A DNA stretch of 64,000 bases, taken from the NCBI RefSeq assembly GCF_038096165.1, contig NZ_CP151076.1:1116001-1180000 (forward strand), written 5' to 3'. Below, piece after piece: positions 1-9,449 of the stretch. The translations under genes and the position numbers were made by a program. The notes below the pieces were generated by a model. The model was not told the DNA's origin. It saw only the letters and a program-made list of their open reading frames with translations, and did not search any database. The DNA comes from Pseudomonas sp. G.S.17 (lineage in GTDB: Bacteria; Pseudomonadota; Gammaproteobacteria; Pseudomonadales; Pseudomonadaceae). Positions within the stretch are counted from its first letter, which is position 1. Every line of letters starts with the position of its first letter.

Positions 1-698
1 TGGGTGATGCTGATCACTGCCGAGTCCAGCGGCGAGAGGCGTCGCGAAGTGATGGTCTGCAAACCCAGCACCAGTTCCGCTGCGGCAACAATCGGGTCGG
101 CACCTTTGTCCGGCATGGCGGCGTGGCTGCCTTTGCCGGTCAGGACGATTTCGAACGTATCCAGCGACGCCATCATCGGCCCCGGATTGATCACCACGTG
201 CCCGGCTGGCACGCCCGGCCAGTTATGCAGGCCGTAAATCGCCTGCATCGGGAAGCGCTTGAATAAACCGTCTTCGATCATCTTGCCAGCACCGCCAAGA
301 TTCTCCTCGGCGGGCTGAAACACGAAATGCACCGTGCCGGTGAAATTGCGCGTCTCGCTCAGATGGCGAGCGGTGGCGAGCAAGATGGCGGTATGCCCGT
401 CGTGACCACAGGCGTGCATGCAGCCCTTGTGATTCGAACTGTGGGAATGCTTCGCCAACTCTTGAATAGGCAGCGCGTCCATGTCGGCACGAATGCCGAT
501 GGTCGGGCCATCGCCGGTGCGCAGGGTACCGACCACACCGGTGCCGCCGAGGCCGCGATGGACCTCGATGCCGAAGCTTTCCAGCAATTGCGCAACCCGT
601 TCAGAGGTGCGCAGCTCTTCGAAACCCAGCTCAGGTGCCGAGTGAAAGTCGCGACGCCAGGCGATGGCGTCTTCGATCAGATTCTTGGAAACAGTCAT
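1..698 (-). CDS. M20-family amidohydrolase (hippurate hydrolase-like), C-terminus outside window
   Basis: This is the N-terminal 232 or so residues of a metal-dependent amidohydrolase of the M20D/hippuricase type, which cleaves N-acyl amino acids or related amides. The visible part holds the metal-site motif CMHACGHDGHT (about residues 99-109), an upstream GIRADMDALP segment and a downstream PAEE motif, all typical of the family. The ATG at 698 follows the aldehyde dehydrogenase stop by 5 bp, so it is the last visible gene of the operon that starts at 3115. The gene runs off the left edge and its substrate cannot be told. Confidence 0.88.
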   Translation of the reverse strand, partial: MTVSKNLIEDAIAWRRDFHSAPELGFEELRTSERVAQLLESFGIEVHRGLGGTGVVGTLRTGDGPTIGIRADMDALPIQELAKHSHSSNHKGCMHACGHDGHTAILLATARHLSETRNFTGTVHFVFQPAEENLGGAGKMIEDGLFKRFPMQAIYGLHNWPGVPAGHVVINPGPMMASLDTFEIVLTGKGSHAAMPDKGADPIVAAAELVLGLQTITSRRLSPLDSAVISIT

Positions 699-703
699 CA
701 GAT

Positions 704-2221
704 TTACTCCAGGCTCGCGCCGTAGCCAAAACTGACCGCAGGCACGGCAGCGGTTTCGACCCAGACACTTTTGACTTCGCTGTACTCGCGCAATGCATCA
801 ACGCCAGACGAACGGCCGTAACCACTTTCGCCGTAGCCACCGAAGGGCGAGCTGACGTGGATGGTCTTGTAGCCGTTAACCCAGAAGGTCCCGGCCCGCA
901 CTTGCTTGGCCACGCGGTGGGCGCGCCCGACATCACGGGTCCACACGCCACCCGCCAGACCAAAGCGGCTGTCGTTGGCGATGCGGATTGCGTCGGCTTC
1001 ATCCTTGAACGGAATGGCCACGACCACTGGGCCGAAGATTTCTTCCTGGGCGCAATACAGCGCGTTATTGCCGGCAAGAACCGTTGGATTGACGTAGTAA
1101 CCCGGACCTTTCGGCAGCGGATCGGCATCGACGCCGACCAGTTTGGCGCCGTCTTTCAGCGCGCCTTCAACCATGGCTTTCACGTGGGCGTACTGCTTGG
1201 CGTTGTTGATTGGGCCGATCTGGGTGTCTGGATTGCTCGGATCGCCGACCTTGAATTGCTTACCCGCTGCCGCAAGGGCGGTGGTGAAACGTTCGAAAAT
1301 CGATTCCTGAACCAGCAGTCGCGAACCGGAAACACAGCTTTGCCCGGCGCCGGAGAAAATCGCCGCCTGCGCGCCACGCAGGGCGACTTCCAGATCAGCG
1401 TCTTCGAAAACGATGTTGGCCGACTTGCCGCCCAACTCCATCACACACGGAATACAGCGTTGCGCAGCGGCGATGGCGATGTGGCGGCCAGTGGCTGGCG
1501 AGCCGACAAACACCACTTTGCGAATATCAGCCTTGGCGATCAGCGCCTGACCGATGGTGTGGCCGAAACCGGCGATCACGTTGACCAGCCCTTTAGGCAC
1601 ACCCGCGCGTTCGATCAACACAGCAACGGCCAGCGAAGACAGCGCAGTCAGTTCGGACGGCTTGAGGATCACCGCGTTCCCGGCGGCAATAGCCGGAGCG
1701 ATCTGCCAGCCGCAGGTGAAAATTGGTGCGTTCCACGGGGTGATTTGCAGCACGGTGCCCAGCGGTTCGTAGGTTACGTAATTGAGGTGCGAGGTCGGCA
1801 CCGGAATCACTTCGCCGTGCAACTTGTCAGCCCAGCCAGCGTAGTATTCGAACATCTCGGCGACTTTCGCCACTTCGACTGTCGCGTCGCGGATCGGCTT
1901 GTTGGCGGTCAGGGATTCGATCTGCGCCAGATTGGCGGCTTCCTGGCGAATCAGCGCGCCGACTTGATACATCAAGCGGCCACGCGCCTGGGCGGTCAAT
2001 GCGGCCCACTGGATTTGAGCGGTTTTCGCGGCCTTGTCGGTCACTTCGACCAGCGAAGCGTCGGCGTCGGCGTAGCTCAGCATCAGGCTGTCATCGTGGG
2101 CGTTGCGCACTTCAACCGGCGCGCCATGGCCTGCGACGAATTCGCCGCCCACATAGCTGCCGACGGTGCTGCGGTCGCCCCAATACGGGCGCATCAGTTC
2201 GAGAATTTTTTGCGTGCTCAT
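704..2221 (-). CDS. NAD(P)-dependent aldehyde dehydrogenase
   Basis: A 505-residue aldehyde dehydrogenase, full length for the superfamily, which oxidises an aldehyde to the acid with NAD(P). The catalytic glutamate is in MELGGKS (E262) and the nucleophilic cysteine in GQSCVSGS (C296). The Rossmann motif FVGSPATG lies near 238-245. The start is 3 bp after the stop of the upstream dehydrogenase gene, and 5 bp separate it from the amidohydrolase, so the three are probably co-transcribed. The natural aldehyde is unknown. The neighbours suggest a route in which an alcohol is oxidised to an aldehyde and then to an acid, with an amide bond cleaved elsewhere. Confidence 0.93.
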   Translation of the reverse strand: MSTQKILELMRPYWGDRSTVGSYVGGEFVAGHGAPVEVRNAHDDSLMLSYADADASLVEVTDKAAKTAQIQWAALTAQARGRLMYQVGALIRQEAANLAQIESLTANKPIRDATVEVAKVAEMFEYYAGWADKLHGEVIPVPTSHLNYVTYEPLGTVLQITPWNAPIFTCGWQIAPAIAAGNAVILKPSELTALSSLAVAVLIERAGVPKGLVNVIAGFGHTIGQALIAKADIRKVVFVGSPATGRHIAIAAAQRCIPCVMELGGKSANIVFEDADLEVALRGAQAAIFSGAGQSCVSGSRLLVQESIFERFTTALAAAGKQFKVGDPSNPDTQIGPINNAKQYAHVKAMVEGALKDGAKLVGVDADPLPKGPGYYVNPTVLAGNNALYCAQEEIFGPVVVAIPFKDEADAIRIANDSRFGLAGGVWTRDVGRAHRVAKQVRAGTFWVNGYKTIHVSSPFGGYGESGYGRSSGVDALREYSEVKSVWVETAAVPAVSFGYGASLE

Positions 2222-2224
2222 GGG

Positions 2225-3115
2225 TTATTCCCCTTTGCCGAACAGCTGGGCATCGGTGCGTTGCACGATGCAGTTGAAGTCTTCGCCATCCGGCAGCGTT
2301 TCGCTGCTGGCGGCCCACAGTTGCGCGACGATGCGCGCCAGCGGCAAGTCCAGATCCAGGCTTGCAGCCAGATCGGTCGCCAGGCCGACGTCTTTGCGCA
2401 TCAGGCCCATGGTGAAGCCGGAGTTGTAGGTTTTGTTCAGCACCCAGGTCGGAAACATCACCTGGGTCGCGCCGCTGCGGCCGGAACCGGCGTTGAGGCC
2501 GAGCATGAGTTTTTCCGGATCGACGCCAGCCTTGGCCGCCATGCTCACCGCTTCGGCGGTGCTGATCAGGTGGCAGGCGGCGAGCATGTTGTTGGCGATT
2601 TTCGCCACGTTGCCCGCGCCGCATTTGCCGACGTGTACGCGGGTGCCGCTCATGCCTTCGAGGACCGGCATGACTTTGGCGAGGTCTTCGTCTTCAGCAC
2701 CGATCACCATGGACATGGTGCCGGTGGCAGCGCCTTTAGGTCCGCCGGAAACCGGAGCATCGATAAAGCCGATGCCTTTTTCTGCCAGGGCCGCGGCGAC
2801 CTTGCGGCTGGCCTCAGGTGTGGACGTCGTGGTATCGACGACGATCAGGCCACGGTTGCCTTGGGCGAGGATGCCATCAGCGCCCAGGCATACCGCTTCG
2901 ACGTGTTCGGCCTTGGGCAGCGACAGAATCAGCACGTCGACCTGTTTGATCAGCGCGGTTCTGTCGGTGACCGGCTTGACGCCCTTGCTCTGGGCTGCGC
3001 TCAGCGCTGCCGCCGACAAATCGAAGCCGCTGACGTCGAAGCCTTTGCTCGCCAGGGTCGCAGCCATGCCGCCACCCATGTTGCCCAACCCAATCACACC
3101 TACTTTTATAGTCAT
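2225..3115 (-). CDS. NAD-binding beta-hydroxyacid dehydrogenase (3-hydroxyisobutyrate dehydrogenase family)
   Basis: A 296-residue beta-hydroxyacid dehydrogenase of the 3-hydroxyisobutyrate / tartronate semialdehyde reductase / L-threonate dehydrogenase group. Visible are the N-terminal dinucleotide motif GLGNMG (residues 9-14), the substrate motif DAPVSGGPKGA (119-129) and the catalytic lysine of GAGNVAKIANN (K172). The reading frame is open upstream to 3274, but the ATG at 3115 places the Rossmann strand right at the N-terminus as usual, so I use it. It heads the operon with the aldehyde dehydrogenase and amidohydrolase and is divergent from the LysR gene. The exact substrate cannot be assigned. 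Confidence 0.9.
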   Translation of the reverse strand: MTIKVGVIGLGNMGGGMAATLASKGFDVSGFDLSAAALSAAQSKGVKPVTDRTALIKQVDVLILSLPKAEHVEAVCLGADGILAQGNRGLIVVDTTTSTPEASRKVAAALAEKGIGFIDAPVSGGPKGAATGTMSMVIGAEDEDLAKVMPVLEGMSGTRVHVGKCGAGNVAKIANNMLAACHLISTAEAVSMAAKAGVDPEKLMLGLNAGSGRSGATQVMFPTWVLNKTYNSGFTMGLMRKDVGLATDLAASLDLDLPLARIVAQLWAASSETLPDGEDFNCIVQRTDAQLFGKGE

Positions 3116-3259
3116 CTCGAAATGCTCGCTCAGCTGTTTGGCACGCAAGGCCGCACGTTCAGTTTTAATTGCGGATGGCTCGAGTATGGACATCGGTCTG
3201 CCCACGCAGCAATAATTGCTAAATTCATTTTTGTTGCGTTCAGCGCAACGCAGGTGGTT

Positions 3260-4168
3260 ATGAGTCTGGTTCAAGATCGACGCATCCTGTACTTCTTCGA
3301 AGCTGTGCGTTTGGGCAGCGTGCGTGGCGCTGCGGATTTTCTCGACGTGGCGCCTTCAGCGGTCAGCCGACAGATCGCCCAACTCGAACACGAACTGGGC
3401 ACGCCGCTGCTGGAGCGGCATCGACGCGGCGTCAAGCCGACGGAGGCGGGGGAAAAGGTGCTGGGTTATTACCGCCAACGCCTGTCGCAGCAGGAAGTGT
3501 TGCTCGAATCGCTGCAAGCCTTGCGCGGGTTGCAAAGTGGCTCGGTGATCCTGGCAATCGGCGAGGGTTTCATCGATGGGCTGGCCGAACCGCTGGCGAA
3601 ATTCTCGACGCTTTATCCCAAGGTCGAACTGCAAGTGAATGTGTGCGGCACCAACGAAGTGATTCGTCAGGTCGTGGAAGACGAGGCGCATATCGGCCTG
3701 GTGTTCAATCCGCCGACCGATCCGAAAATCCGTTCACATGCCCATCAGAAGCAGCCGGTTTGCGTGGCGGTCAGCCCCGATCATCCGCTCGCGCAGACGC
3801 CGGGCCTGCTGCCGCTCAAGGGCCTGGACACTTATCGCCTGGGATTGCTCGGCGTGTCCTACGGTATTCGCCAGATCCTGACTCAGGCCGAGCAGCAGTC
3901 CGGGGTTTCGCTGATTCCGACCCTGACCTGCAACACCTTCGCCATGCTCAAACGCTTCGCCATGCAGGGCGGCGTCACTTTGCTGCCGACCTTCGTCATG
4001 GTCGATGAACTGGAAAGTGGCAAGCTGCTGGCGCTGCCCCTGGAATCCGAGGTGTTCAGCAATTCTCAGGTGCATCTCATCAGTCGCCTGGGCAGGCAAC
4101 TGAGCGTGGGATCGAGTCGTCTGTTGAACCAGCTGATGCAGGAAATGACCGCGTTCCAGGGGCGCTGA
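3260..4168 (+). CDS. LysR-family transcriptional regulator
   Basis: A 302-residue LysR-type regulator. The winged helix-turn-helix is at about residues 5-63 (GSVRGAADFLDVAPSAVSRQ is the core) and the rest is a periplasmic-binding-protein-like effector domain. The frame stays open far upstream (to 635), but that is antisense to the dehydrogenase genes. The ATG at 3260 gives the standard family N-terminus (MSLVQDRRILYFFEAV). It is divergent from the dehydrogenase operon across a 144-bp gap, so it probably controls that operon and itself. The inducer is unknown. Confidence 0.93.
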   Translation: MSLVQDRRILYFFEAVRLGSVRGAADFLDVAPSAVSRQIAQLEHELGTPLLERHRRGVKPTEAGEKVLGYYRQRLSQQEVLLESLQALRGLQSGSVILAIGEGFIDGLAEPLAKFSTLYPKVELQVNVCGTNEVIRQVVEDEAHIGLVFNPPTDPKIRSHAHQKQPVCVAVSPDHPLAQTPGLLPLKGLDTYRLGLLGVSYGIRQILTQAEQQSGVSLIPTLTCNTFAMLKRFAMQGGVTLLPTFVMVDELESGKLLALPLESEVFSNSQVHLISRLGRQLSVGSSRLLNQLMQEMTAFQGR

Positions 4169-4185
4169 GCAGCGGCCCCAAACGC

Positions 4186-4221
4186 AAAACCCCCGTATCG
4201 CGGGGCGATTACGGGGGTTTT
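4186..4221. terminator. Bidirectional rho-independent terminator between lysR and ychF
   Basis: A perfect 12-bp inverted repeat (arms 4186-4197 and 4210-4221) starts with AAAA and ends with TTTT around a GC-rich stem. It therefore reads as a terminator on both strands, as suits two convergent genes. Confidence 0.88.
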
Positions 4222-4258
4222 GAGGTTGATCAAGCTGCGTGCGGGGGCACGCAATCGA

Positions 4259-5359
4259 TCAGACGTTAAAACGGAAGTGCAGCACGTCGCCATCCTTGAC
4301 GATGTAGTCTTTACCTTCCAGACGCCATTTGCCTGCTTCCTTGGCACCGGCTTCGCCCTTGAACTGGATGAAGTCGTTGTAGGCGATGCATTCGGCGCGG
4401 ATGAAGCCTTTTTCGAAGTCGGTGTGGATCACGCCAGCGGCTTGTGGTGCGGTGGCACCGACGCGGACGGTCCAGGCGCGGACTTCTTCGACGCCAGCGG
4501 TGAAATAAGTCTGCAAATGCAGCATTTCGTAGCCAGCGCGGATTACGCGGTTCAGGCCCGGTTCTTCGAGGCCCAGGGCTTCAAGGAACATGTCCTTTTC
4601 TTCGCCGTCATCAAGTTCGGCGATTTCGGCTTCGATCTTGTTGCAGACCGGCACCAGCATTGCGCCTTCTTCTTCGGCGATGGCGCGAACAACGTCCAGC
4701 AACGGGTTGTTCTCGAAACCGTCTTCAGCGACGTTGGCAATGTACATGACCGGCTTGGTGGTCAGCAGATGGAAGCCACGAACCACGGCCTTGTCGTCGG
4801 CGTTCATGGTCTTCATCAAGGTGCGCGCTGGCTTGCCTTCGGTGAAGTGAGCGATCAATTGCTCCAGCAGGCCTTTCTGGACCACTGCATCCTTGTCACC
4901 GCCCTTGGCGTTGCGCGTGACTTTCTGCAGCTGTTTTTCGCAGCTGTCGAGGTCGGCGAAGATCAGTTCCAGGTCGATGATTTCGATGTCGCGCTTTGGA
5001 TCGACGCTGTTGGAAACGTGAATCACGTTTTCGTCTTCAAAGCAGCGCACAACGTGAGCGATCGCATCGGTCTCGCGGATGTTGGCCAGGAACTTGTTGC
5101 CCAGGCCTTCGCCTTTGGACGCACCGGCAACCAGGCCAGCGATGTCGACGAATTCCATGGTGGTCGGCAGGATACGCTTGGGATTGACGATGGCCGCCAA
5201 TGCCGCAAGGCGCGGATCCGGCATCGGCACGATCCCGGTGTTCGGTTCGATGGTGCAGAAGGGGAAGTTCTCCGCTGCAATCCCGGACTTGGTCAGGGCG
5301 TTGAACAGAGTGGATTTGCCGACGTTGGGCAGGCCGACGATGCCGCAATTGAAGCCCAT
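4259..5359 (-). CDS. ychF: Redox-regulated ATPase YchF (Obg-related)
   Basis: A 366-residue YchF/EngD protein, an Obg-family P-loop NTPase that binds ribosomes and prefers ATP over GTP. The Walker A motif GLPNVGKST is at residues 8-16. The usual GTPase NKxD motif is replaced by NVAE, the hallmark of ATP specificity in this subfamily. The C-terminal part carries the TGS domain ([11 protein letters not shown] through the LHFRFNV end). It follows pth by 21 bp on the same strand, the usual pth-ychF order. Confidence 0.97.
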   Translation of the reverse strand: MGFNCGIVGLPNVGKSTLFNALTKSGIAAENFPFCTIEPNTGIVPMPDPRLAALAAIVNPKRILPTTMEFVDIAGLVAGASKGEGLGNKFLANIRETDAIAHVVRCFEDENVIHVSNSVDPKRDIEIIDLELIFADLDSCEKQLQKVTRNAKGGDKDAVVQKGLLEQLIAHFTEGKPARTLMKTMNADDKAVVRGFHLLTTKPVMYIANVAEDGFENNPLLDVVRAIAEEEGAMLVPVCNKIEAEIAELDDGEEKDMFLEALGLEEPGLNRVIRAGYEMLHLQTYFTAGVEEVRAWTVRVGATAPQAAGVIHTDFEKGFIRAECIAYNDFIQFKGEAGAKEAGKWRLEGKDYIVKDGDVLHFRFNV

Positions 5360-5380
5360 GGTGTTTCCCCTCGAGTGATG

Positions 5381-5965
5381 TCAGGCCTTCTGGCTGTGCA
5401 GGTTTTTCATCGCTCGGTTCCATTCCCCGGCGAAGATATCCGGCAGCACGCCGAGGGCAAAGTCGATACTGGCGTCCAGTTTTTCCTGTTCGGCGCGAGG
5501 CGCTCGACCCAGGACAAAACCGGAGACCTTACTGGCGTCGCCCGGGTGGCCGATGCCAAGCCGCAGGCGGTGAAAGGTGTTCTGATTGCCAAGCTGCGCG
5601 ATGATGTCGCGCAGCCCGTTGTGACCGCCATGGCCGCCGCCCTGTTTGAGCTTGGCAACGCCCGGAGGCAGATCAAGTTCGTCGTGGGCCACCAGGATCG
5701 CCTCGGCCGGAATACGATAGAAACCGGCGAGTGCCGCGACGGACTGGCCGCTGCGGTTCATGAACGTGGTGGGGATCAACAGGCGAACATCCTGACCCTG
5801 GTGACTGAAGCGCCCGGTCAGGCCAAAAAATTTGCGCTCGGCGACGAGACTGACTCGTTGCGCGTCGGCGATACGTTCAACAAAAAGAGCCCCTGCGTTA
5901 TGCCGGGTCTGTTCGTATTCAGCGCCTGGATTTCCCAGGCCAACGATCAGTTGTATGGCAGTCAC
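5381..5965 (-). CDS. pth: Peptidyl-tRNA hydrolase
   Basis: A 194-residue bacterial Pth, which frees tRNA from peptidyl-tRNA dropped by ribosomes. The N-terminus [11 protein letters not shown] and the catalytic histidine in TRHNAG are present, as are FMNRSG and the HDELDLPPG motif with its conserved aspartate. It sits between rplY and ychF on the same strand. The 164-bp gap to rplY (5966-6129) has no obvious gene. Confidence 0.97.
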   Translation of the reverse strand: MTAIQLIVGLGNPGAEYEQTRHNAGALFVERIADAQRVSLVAERKFFGLTGRFSHQGQDVRLLIPTTFMNRSGQSVAALAGFYRIPAEAILVAHDELDLPPGVAKLKQGGGHGGHNGLRDIIAQLGNQNTFHRLRLGIGHPGDASKVSGFVLGRAPRAEQEKLDASIDFALGVLPDIFAGEWNRAMKNLHSQKA

Positions 5966-6129
5966 GACAGGGGCCCTTCTTTTGAGCTGTGGATAACACC
6001 GCCGATGACAGCGGCAAACGGGGACAAAAGCTGCTCATTTACCATGATGTAAACTCCGCGATCCTGCCCGATTTGCCTGCTGTCTTTCACGATGCTTCCC
6101 GAGCAACTCCGGCGTTACCAAGTAATGAA

Positions 6130-6738
6130 TTACTCGGCGGCGCCTTCTTCTGCTGCGTCTTCGGTCGGTGCAACGCGTGGAGCGTGAACGTTGGCAACAG
6201 CCAGGTCGTTACCGTGCGCCAGTGCCACGAACTCAACGCCTTTAGGCGCTTTCAGATCGGACAAGTGCAGGATCGAACCGATTTCCAGAGCAGACACGTC
6301 TACTTCGATGAACTCAGGCAGATCTTTCGGCAGGCAGGTTACTTCCAGTTCGGAAGTGACGTGCGAAACTTCGCCGCCTTTCTTGACCGGAGCATCTTCA
6401 CCAACAAAGTGTACAGGTACGATAGCGGTCAGTTTCTGGCCAGCTACAACGCGTACGAAGTCAGCGTGCATCACGTGGCCTTTGGCCGGGTGACGTTGCA
6501 GAGCTTTGATGATGACGTTTTGCTTTTTGCCAGCAATGTTCAGCTCGATGATGTGGCTGTACGAAGCTTCGTTTTCCAGCAGCTTGGCAACTTCTTTAGC
6601 CAGCATGCTGATGGACTCAGGGGCTTTTTCGCCACCGTAGACTACAGCTGGAACCAGGCTTGCGAGACGACGCAGGCGGCGGCTCGCACCTTTCCCCAGG
6701 TCGGAACGCAGTTCAGCATTCAAAGTAAAATCGTTCAT
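6130..6738 (-). CDS. rplY: 50S ribosomal protein L25 (Ctc/TL5 type)
   Basis: A 202-residue L25 of the long Ctc/TL5 form: an N-terminal 5S rRNA-binding L25 domain (about residues 1-95) followed by a beta C-terminal domain and an acidic, alanine-rich tail. The frame is open to 6762, but the ATG at 6738 gives the family N-terminus [11 protein letters not shown] and is preceded by a good ribosome site (TTTGGAGAAACAAC). It lies just downstream of the prs terminator and so probably has its own promoter or receives read-through. Confidence 0.96.
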   Translation of the reverse strand: MNDFTLNAELRSDLGKGASRRLRRLASLVPAVVYGGEKAPESISMLAKEVAKLLENEASYSHIIELNIAGKKQNVIIKALQRHPAKGHVMHADFVRVVAGQKLTAIVPVHFVGEDAPVKKGGEVSHVTSELEVTCLPKDLPEFIEVDVSALEIGSILHLSDLKAPKGVEFVALAHGNDLAVANVHAPRVAPTEDAAEEGAAE

Positions 6739-6808
6739 GTTGTTTCTCCAAATTAACCACATTCGTCTTCGCGTTTGCGACCAGCGCTAAGACGGTATGG
6801 GCAAAAAA

Positions 6809-6839
6809 GCCCCGCCCTGACCGAATGTCAGGGCGGGGC
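6809..6839 (-). terminator. Rho-independent terminator of prs
   Basis: A 13-bp perfect GC-rich stem (arms 6809-6821 and 6827-6839) with a 5-nt loop. On the minus strand it is followed by six T residues, so it ends the prs transcript before rplY. Confidence 0.9.
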
Positions 6840-6874
6840 GCTTTTCGTCAACGAGATATCTGCCGGGCTAAACC

Positions 6875-7816
6875 CTAGCGGAACATCGCGCTGATCGATT
6901 CTTCGTTGCTGATGCGGCGGACCGCCTCGGCGACTACCGGAGCAATATCCAGTTGACGGATACGGCTACAGGCCTGTGCTGCAGCGGACAACGGAATGGT
7001 ATTGGTTACCACCAGTTCGTCCAGCACGGAATTTTCAATGTTTTCGATCGCCCGACCCGACAGCACAGGGTGTGTGCAGTAGGCAAAGACCTTGGCAGCG
7101 CCATGCTCTTTCAAGGCTTTAGCCGCGTGGCACAAGGTGCCGGCGGTATCGACCATGTCATCGACCAGAATACAGGTACGCCCTTCGACATCACCGATGA
7201 TATGCATCACTTCAGAGTGATTGGCTTTCTCACGGCGCTTGTCGATGATCCCGAGATCTACGCCCAGGGATTTGGCAACGGCACGTGCACGCACGACGCC
7301 ACCGATATCCGGGGAAACAATCATCAGGTTTTCGAAGCGTTGATCTTCAATGTCATCCACCAGAACAGGGGAGCCGTAGATGTTATCTACCGGAATATCG
7401 AAGAAACCCTGGATTTGGTCAGCATGCAGATCAACCGTGAGAACACGATCGATCCCCACCACGGTAAGCATGTCAGCAACGACTTTCGCGCTGATAGCCA
7501 CACGTGCGGAACGCGGACGGCGATCCTGACGGGCATAACCAAAGTAAGGAATCACCGCAGTGATTCGGGACGCTGAGGAGCGGCGGAAGGCATCAGCCAT
7601 CACGACGAGTTCCATCAGGTTATCGTTGGTCGGTGCGCAAGTCGGCTGAATGATGAAGACGTCTTTACCGCGGACGTTTTCATTTATCTCAGTGCTGATT
7701 TCGCCATCGGAAAACTTGCCGACGGAGACATCACCTAGTGGGATATGCAGCTGACGTACGACACGTCGAGCCAGATCGGGGTTAGCGTTCCCCGTAAAGA
7801 CCATCATCTTGGACAC
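6875..7816 (-). CDS. prs: Ribose-phosphate pyrophosphokinase
   Basis: A 313-residue PRPP synthetase that makes phosphoribosyl pyrophosphate from ribose 5-phosphate and ATP, feeding nucleotide, histidine and tryptophan synthesis. The flexible-loop region, the [11 protein letters not shown] motif and the PRPP-binding loop [13 protein letters not shown] are all present. It is full length. tRNA-Gln and ispE lie upstream on the same strand, and a strong terminator follows. Functionally it supplies the PRPP used by upp and hpt further along the window. Confidence 0.97.
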   Translation of the reverse strand: MSKMMVFTGNANPDLARRVVRQLHIPLGDVSVGKFSDGEISTEINENVRGKDVFIIQPTCAPTNDNLMELVVMADAFRRSSASRITAVIPYFGYARQDRRPRSARVAISAKVVADMLTVVGIDRVLTVDLHADQIQGFFDIPVDNIYGSPVLVDDIEDQRFENLMIVSPDIGGVVRARAVAKSLGVDLGIIDKRREKANHSEVMHIIGDVEGRTCILVDDMVDTAGTLCHAAKALKEHGAAKVFAYCTHPVLSGRAIENIENSVLDELVVTNTIPLSAAAQACSRIRQLDIAPVVAEAVRRISNEESISAMFR

Positions 7817-7861
7817 GCGCAGTACCTAGAGGCTGAGGGTAACCTGGATGAGTATAGAAAA

Positions 7862-7936
7862 TGGCAGGGGCGGCTGGATTCGAACCAACGCATGGCAGGA
7901 TCAAAACCTGCTGCCTTACCGCTTGGCGACGCCCCT
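7862..7936 (-). tRNA. tRNA-Gln (anticodon TTG)
   Basis: A 75-nt tRNA with the CCA end encoded. The acceptor stem AGGGGCG pairs with CGCCCCT, the T-arm holds GGTTCGAATCC, and the anticodon stem GCAGG/CCTGC encloses TTTTGAT, giving anticodon TTG for glutamine. It lies between prs and ispE, its usual place in Pseudomonas. Confidence 0.96.
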
Positions 7937-7973
7937 GTATTTGTTGCATCGAGTACCCAGTACTCGGTTCCTT

Positions 7974-8825
7974 TTAGAGCAGTTCTTGCAGCTTGCGATG
8001 CAACATTGACACGTTGCTTCCCTTTGCTACAAACCCTGTAAGGGTCTCTGTCAGAAGGGCCGAGACTTTATCAGCTTCAGCTTTGTTTGGGAAGGCCCCA
8101 AACACACAACTTCCAGTTCCGGTTAATTTTGCTTCGGTAAAATTACCTAACAAATTCAAAGCGTTACGTACATCTGGATAACGCCTTGCTACAACCGGTA
8201 AGCAGTCATTTCGACTGTTTCCCTTGGGAACGGGGCGCACTTTAATGGGAGGAGTGTTACGTGTCAACAGTGGATCTGAAAAAATTTCTGCTGTACTTAC
8301 AGATACTTGCGGCACGAGCACCAGATACCACGGTTCTTCGGGGTCTACGGGAGTGAGTTTTTCACCCACACCCTCAGCAAATGCGGCGTGTCCACGCACG
8401 AAAACCGGCACGTCCGCGCCTAACGTCAGGCCCAGCGCGGCGAGTCGGTCTTCGTCCCAGCCAAGCTTCCACAAATGATTCAAACCGAGCAGTGTCGTGG
8501 CGGCATCGGAGCTTCCGCCGCCAATTCCGCCGCCCATGGGCAGGCGTTTTTCCAGCCAGATGTCCATACCGAGGGTGCAGGCCGATTGTTTTTGCAGCGC
8601 GCGAGCGGCCTTGACGATCAGATTGCTGTCGTGCGGGACGCCGGCAACGTCGGTTTGCAGGCAGATTTCGCCATCCTGGCGAACCGCAAAACTGAGTTCG
8701 TCGCCGTAATCGAGAAACTGAAAGATGGTTTGCAGTTCGTGGTAGCCGTCAGGGCGACGGCCAAGAATGTGCAGCATCAGGTTCAGTTTTGCCGGAGCAG
8801 GCAAGGTCAGGCGAGGTGCGCTCAT
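7974..8825 (-). CDS. ispE: 4-diphosphocytidyl-2-C-methyl-D-erythritol kinase
   Basis: A 283-residue GHMP kinase of the non-mevalonate isoprenoid pathway. It begins with [29 protein letters not shown] sequence (residues about 8-32), and the ATP-binding glycine-rich motif [14 protein letters not shown] follows near residue 91. The C-terminal [10 protein letters not shown] motif is also present. It starts 2 bp after the lolB stop and is probably co-transcribed with lolB and the TPR lipoprotein. Confidence 0.97.
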   Translation of the reverse strand: MSAPRLTLPAPAKLNLMLHILGRRPDGYHELQTIFQFLDYGDELSFAVRQDGEICLQTDVAGVPHDSNLIVKAARALQKQSACTLGMDIWLEKRLPMGGGIGGGSSDAATTLLGLNHLWKLGWDEDRLAALGLTLGADVPVFVRGHAAFAEGVGEKLTPVDPEEPWYLVLVPQVSVSTAEIFSDPLLTRNTPPIKVRPVPKGNSRNDCLPVVARRYPDVRNALNLLGNFTEAKLTGTGSCVFGAFPNKAEADKVSALLTETLTGFVAKGSNVSMLHRKLQELL

Positions 8826-8827
8826 GC

Positions 8828-9445
8828 TTATTGCCCCAGTTTGCGCGGTTGCCAGTCCTTGATCACCAGCGTGACGTCGAGGTCCTGACCATGCAATTTG
8901 ACGCGTTCGGGCAGCCAGTAGCCGTTCTGCTCGACGTAGCTCAGGTATTCAACCTGCCAGCCGTCCTGTTCGAGACTTGCCAGGCGGCTGTTGCCGTCCA
9001 GTTGCAGACGACTTTTGCTGTCAGGCGCGGGCAGGCCGCGTACCCACCAGACCAGATGCGAGACCGGCAGTTTCCAGCCCAGCTGATCCTGCAGGAGTGT
9101 TTCCGGGTCCGGCGATTCGTAGCGGCCCTGGTTGGCGACTTCCAGGCTGACGGCGCCGGGGCGGCCGGTCAGACGCGCCGCGCCGCGACCCAGTGGGCCA
9201 GACAGGCGAATGTCGTAGTAATCCTGTCGTTGCAGCCAGAACAGCGTGCCGCTGCCTGAATCCTTGGGCGCACGGATGCCGACCTTGCCGTTGATCTGCC
9301 AGCCATCGAGGCTGCTCAGCTGCTGTTTGTGCTGGCGCCATTGCGCCGGATCTCCCTTGCCTTCCAGGGCTTCGCGGGAGGAAATACCGGCGCAGCCGGC
9401 GAGCAGGGCAATGAGGCTGAATACGATTACGTGGCGCAAAAACAT
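8828..9445 (-). CDS. lolB: Outer-membrane lipoprotein LolB
   Basis: A 205-residue LolB, the outer-membrane receptor that accepts lipoproteins from LolA and inserts them in the outer membrane. The lipobox LLAGC puts the lipidated cysteine at residue 18. The region around [20 protein letters not shown] matches the start of the LolB fold. It lies 4 bp after the TPR lipoprotein gene and 2 bp before ispE, the usual lolB-ispE pairing of gammaproteobacteria. Confidence 0.95.
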   Translation of the reverse strand: MFLRHVIVFSLIALLAGCAGISSREALEGKGDPAQWRQHKQQLSSLDGWQINGKVGIRAPKDSGSGTLFWLQRQDYYDIRLSGPLGRGAARLTGRPGAVSLEVANQGRYESPDPETLLQDQLGWKLPVSHLVWWVRGLPAPDSKSRLQLDGNSRLASLEQDGWQVEYLSYVEQNGYWLPERVKLHGQDLDVTLVIKDWQPRKLGQ

Positions 9446-9449
9446 AGAA

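Noticed and set aside
635-3259. Long plus-strand open frame in front of the LysR gene
   Set aside because: It is antisense to two clear dehydrogenase genes. The LysR N-terminus begins at 3260 and the upstream part has no family resemblance.
4220-6052. 610-residue plus-strand frame
   Set aside because: It is the exact antisense shadow of ychF and pth, both unmistakable by motif.
6405-6420. GTGTACAGG in rplY
   Set aside because: Coding sequence with no partner half-site; a chance match.
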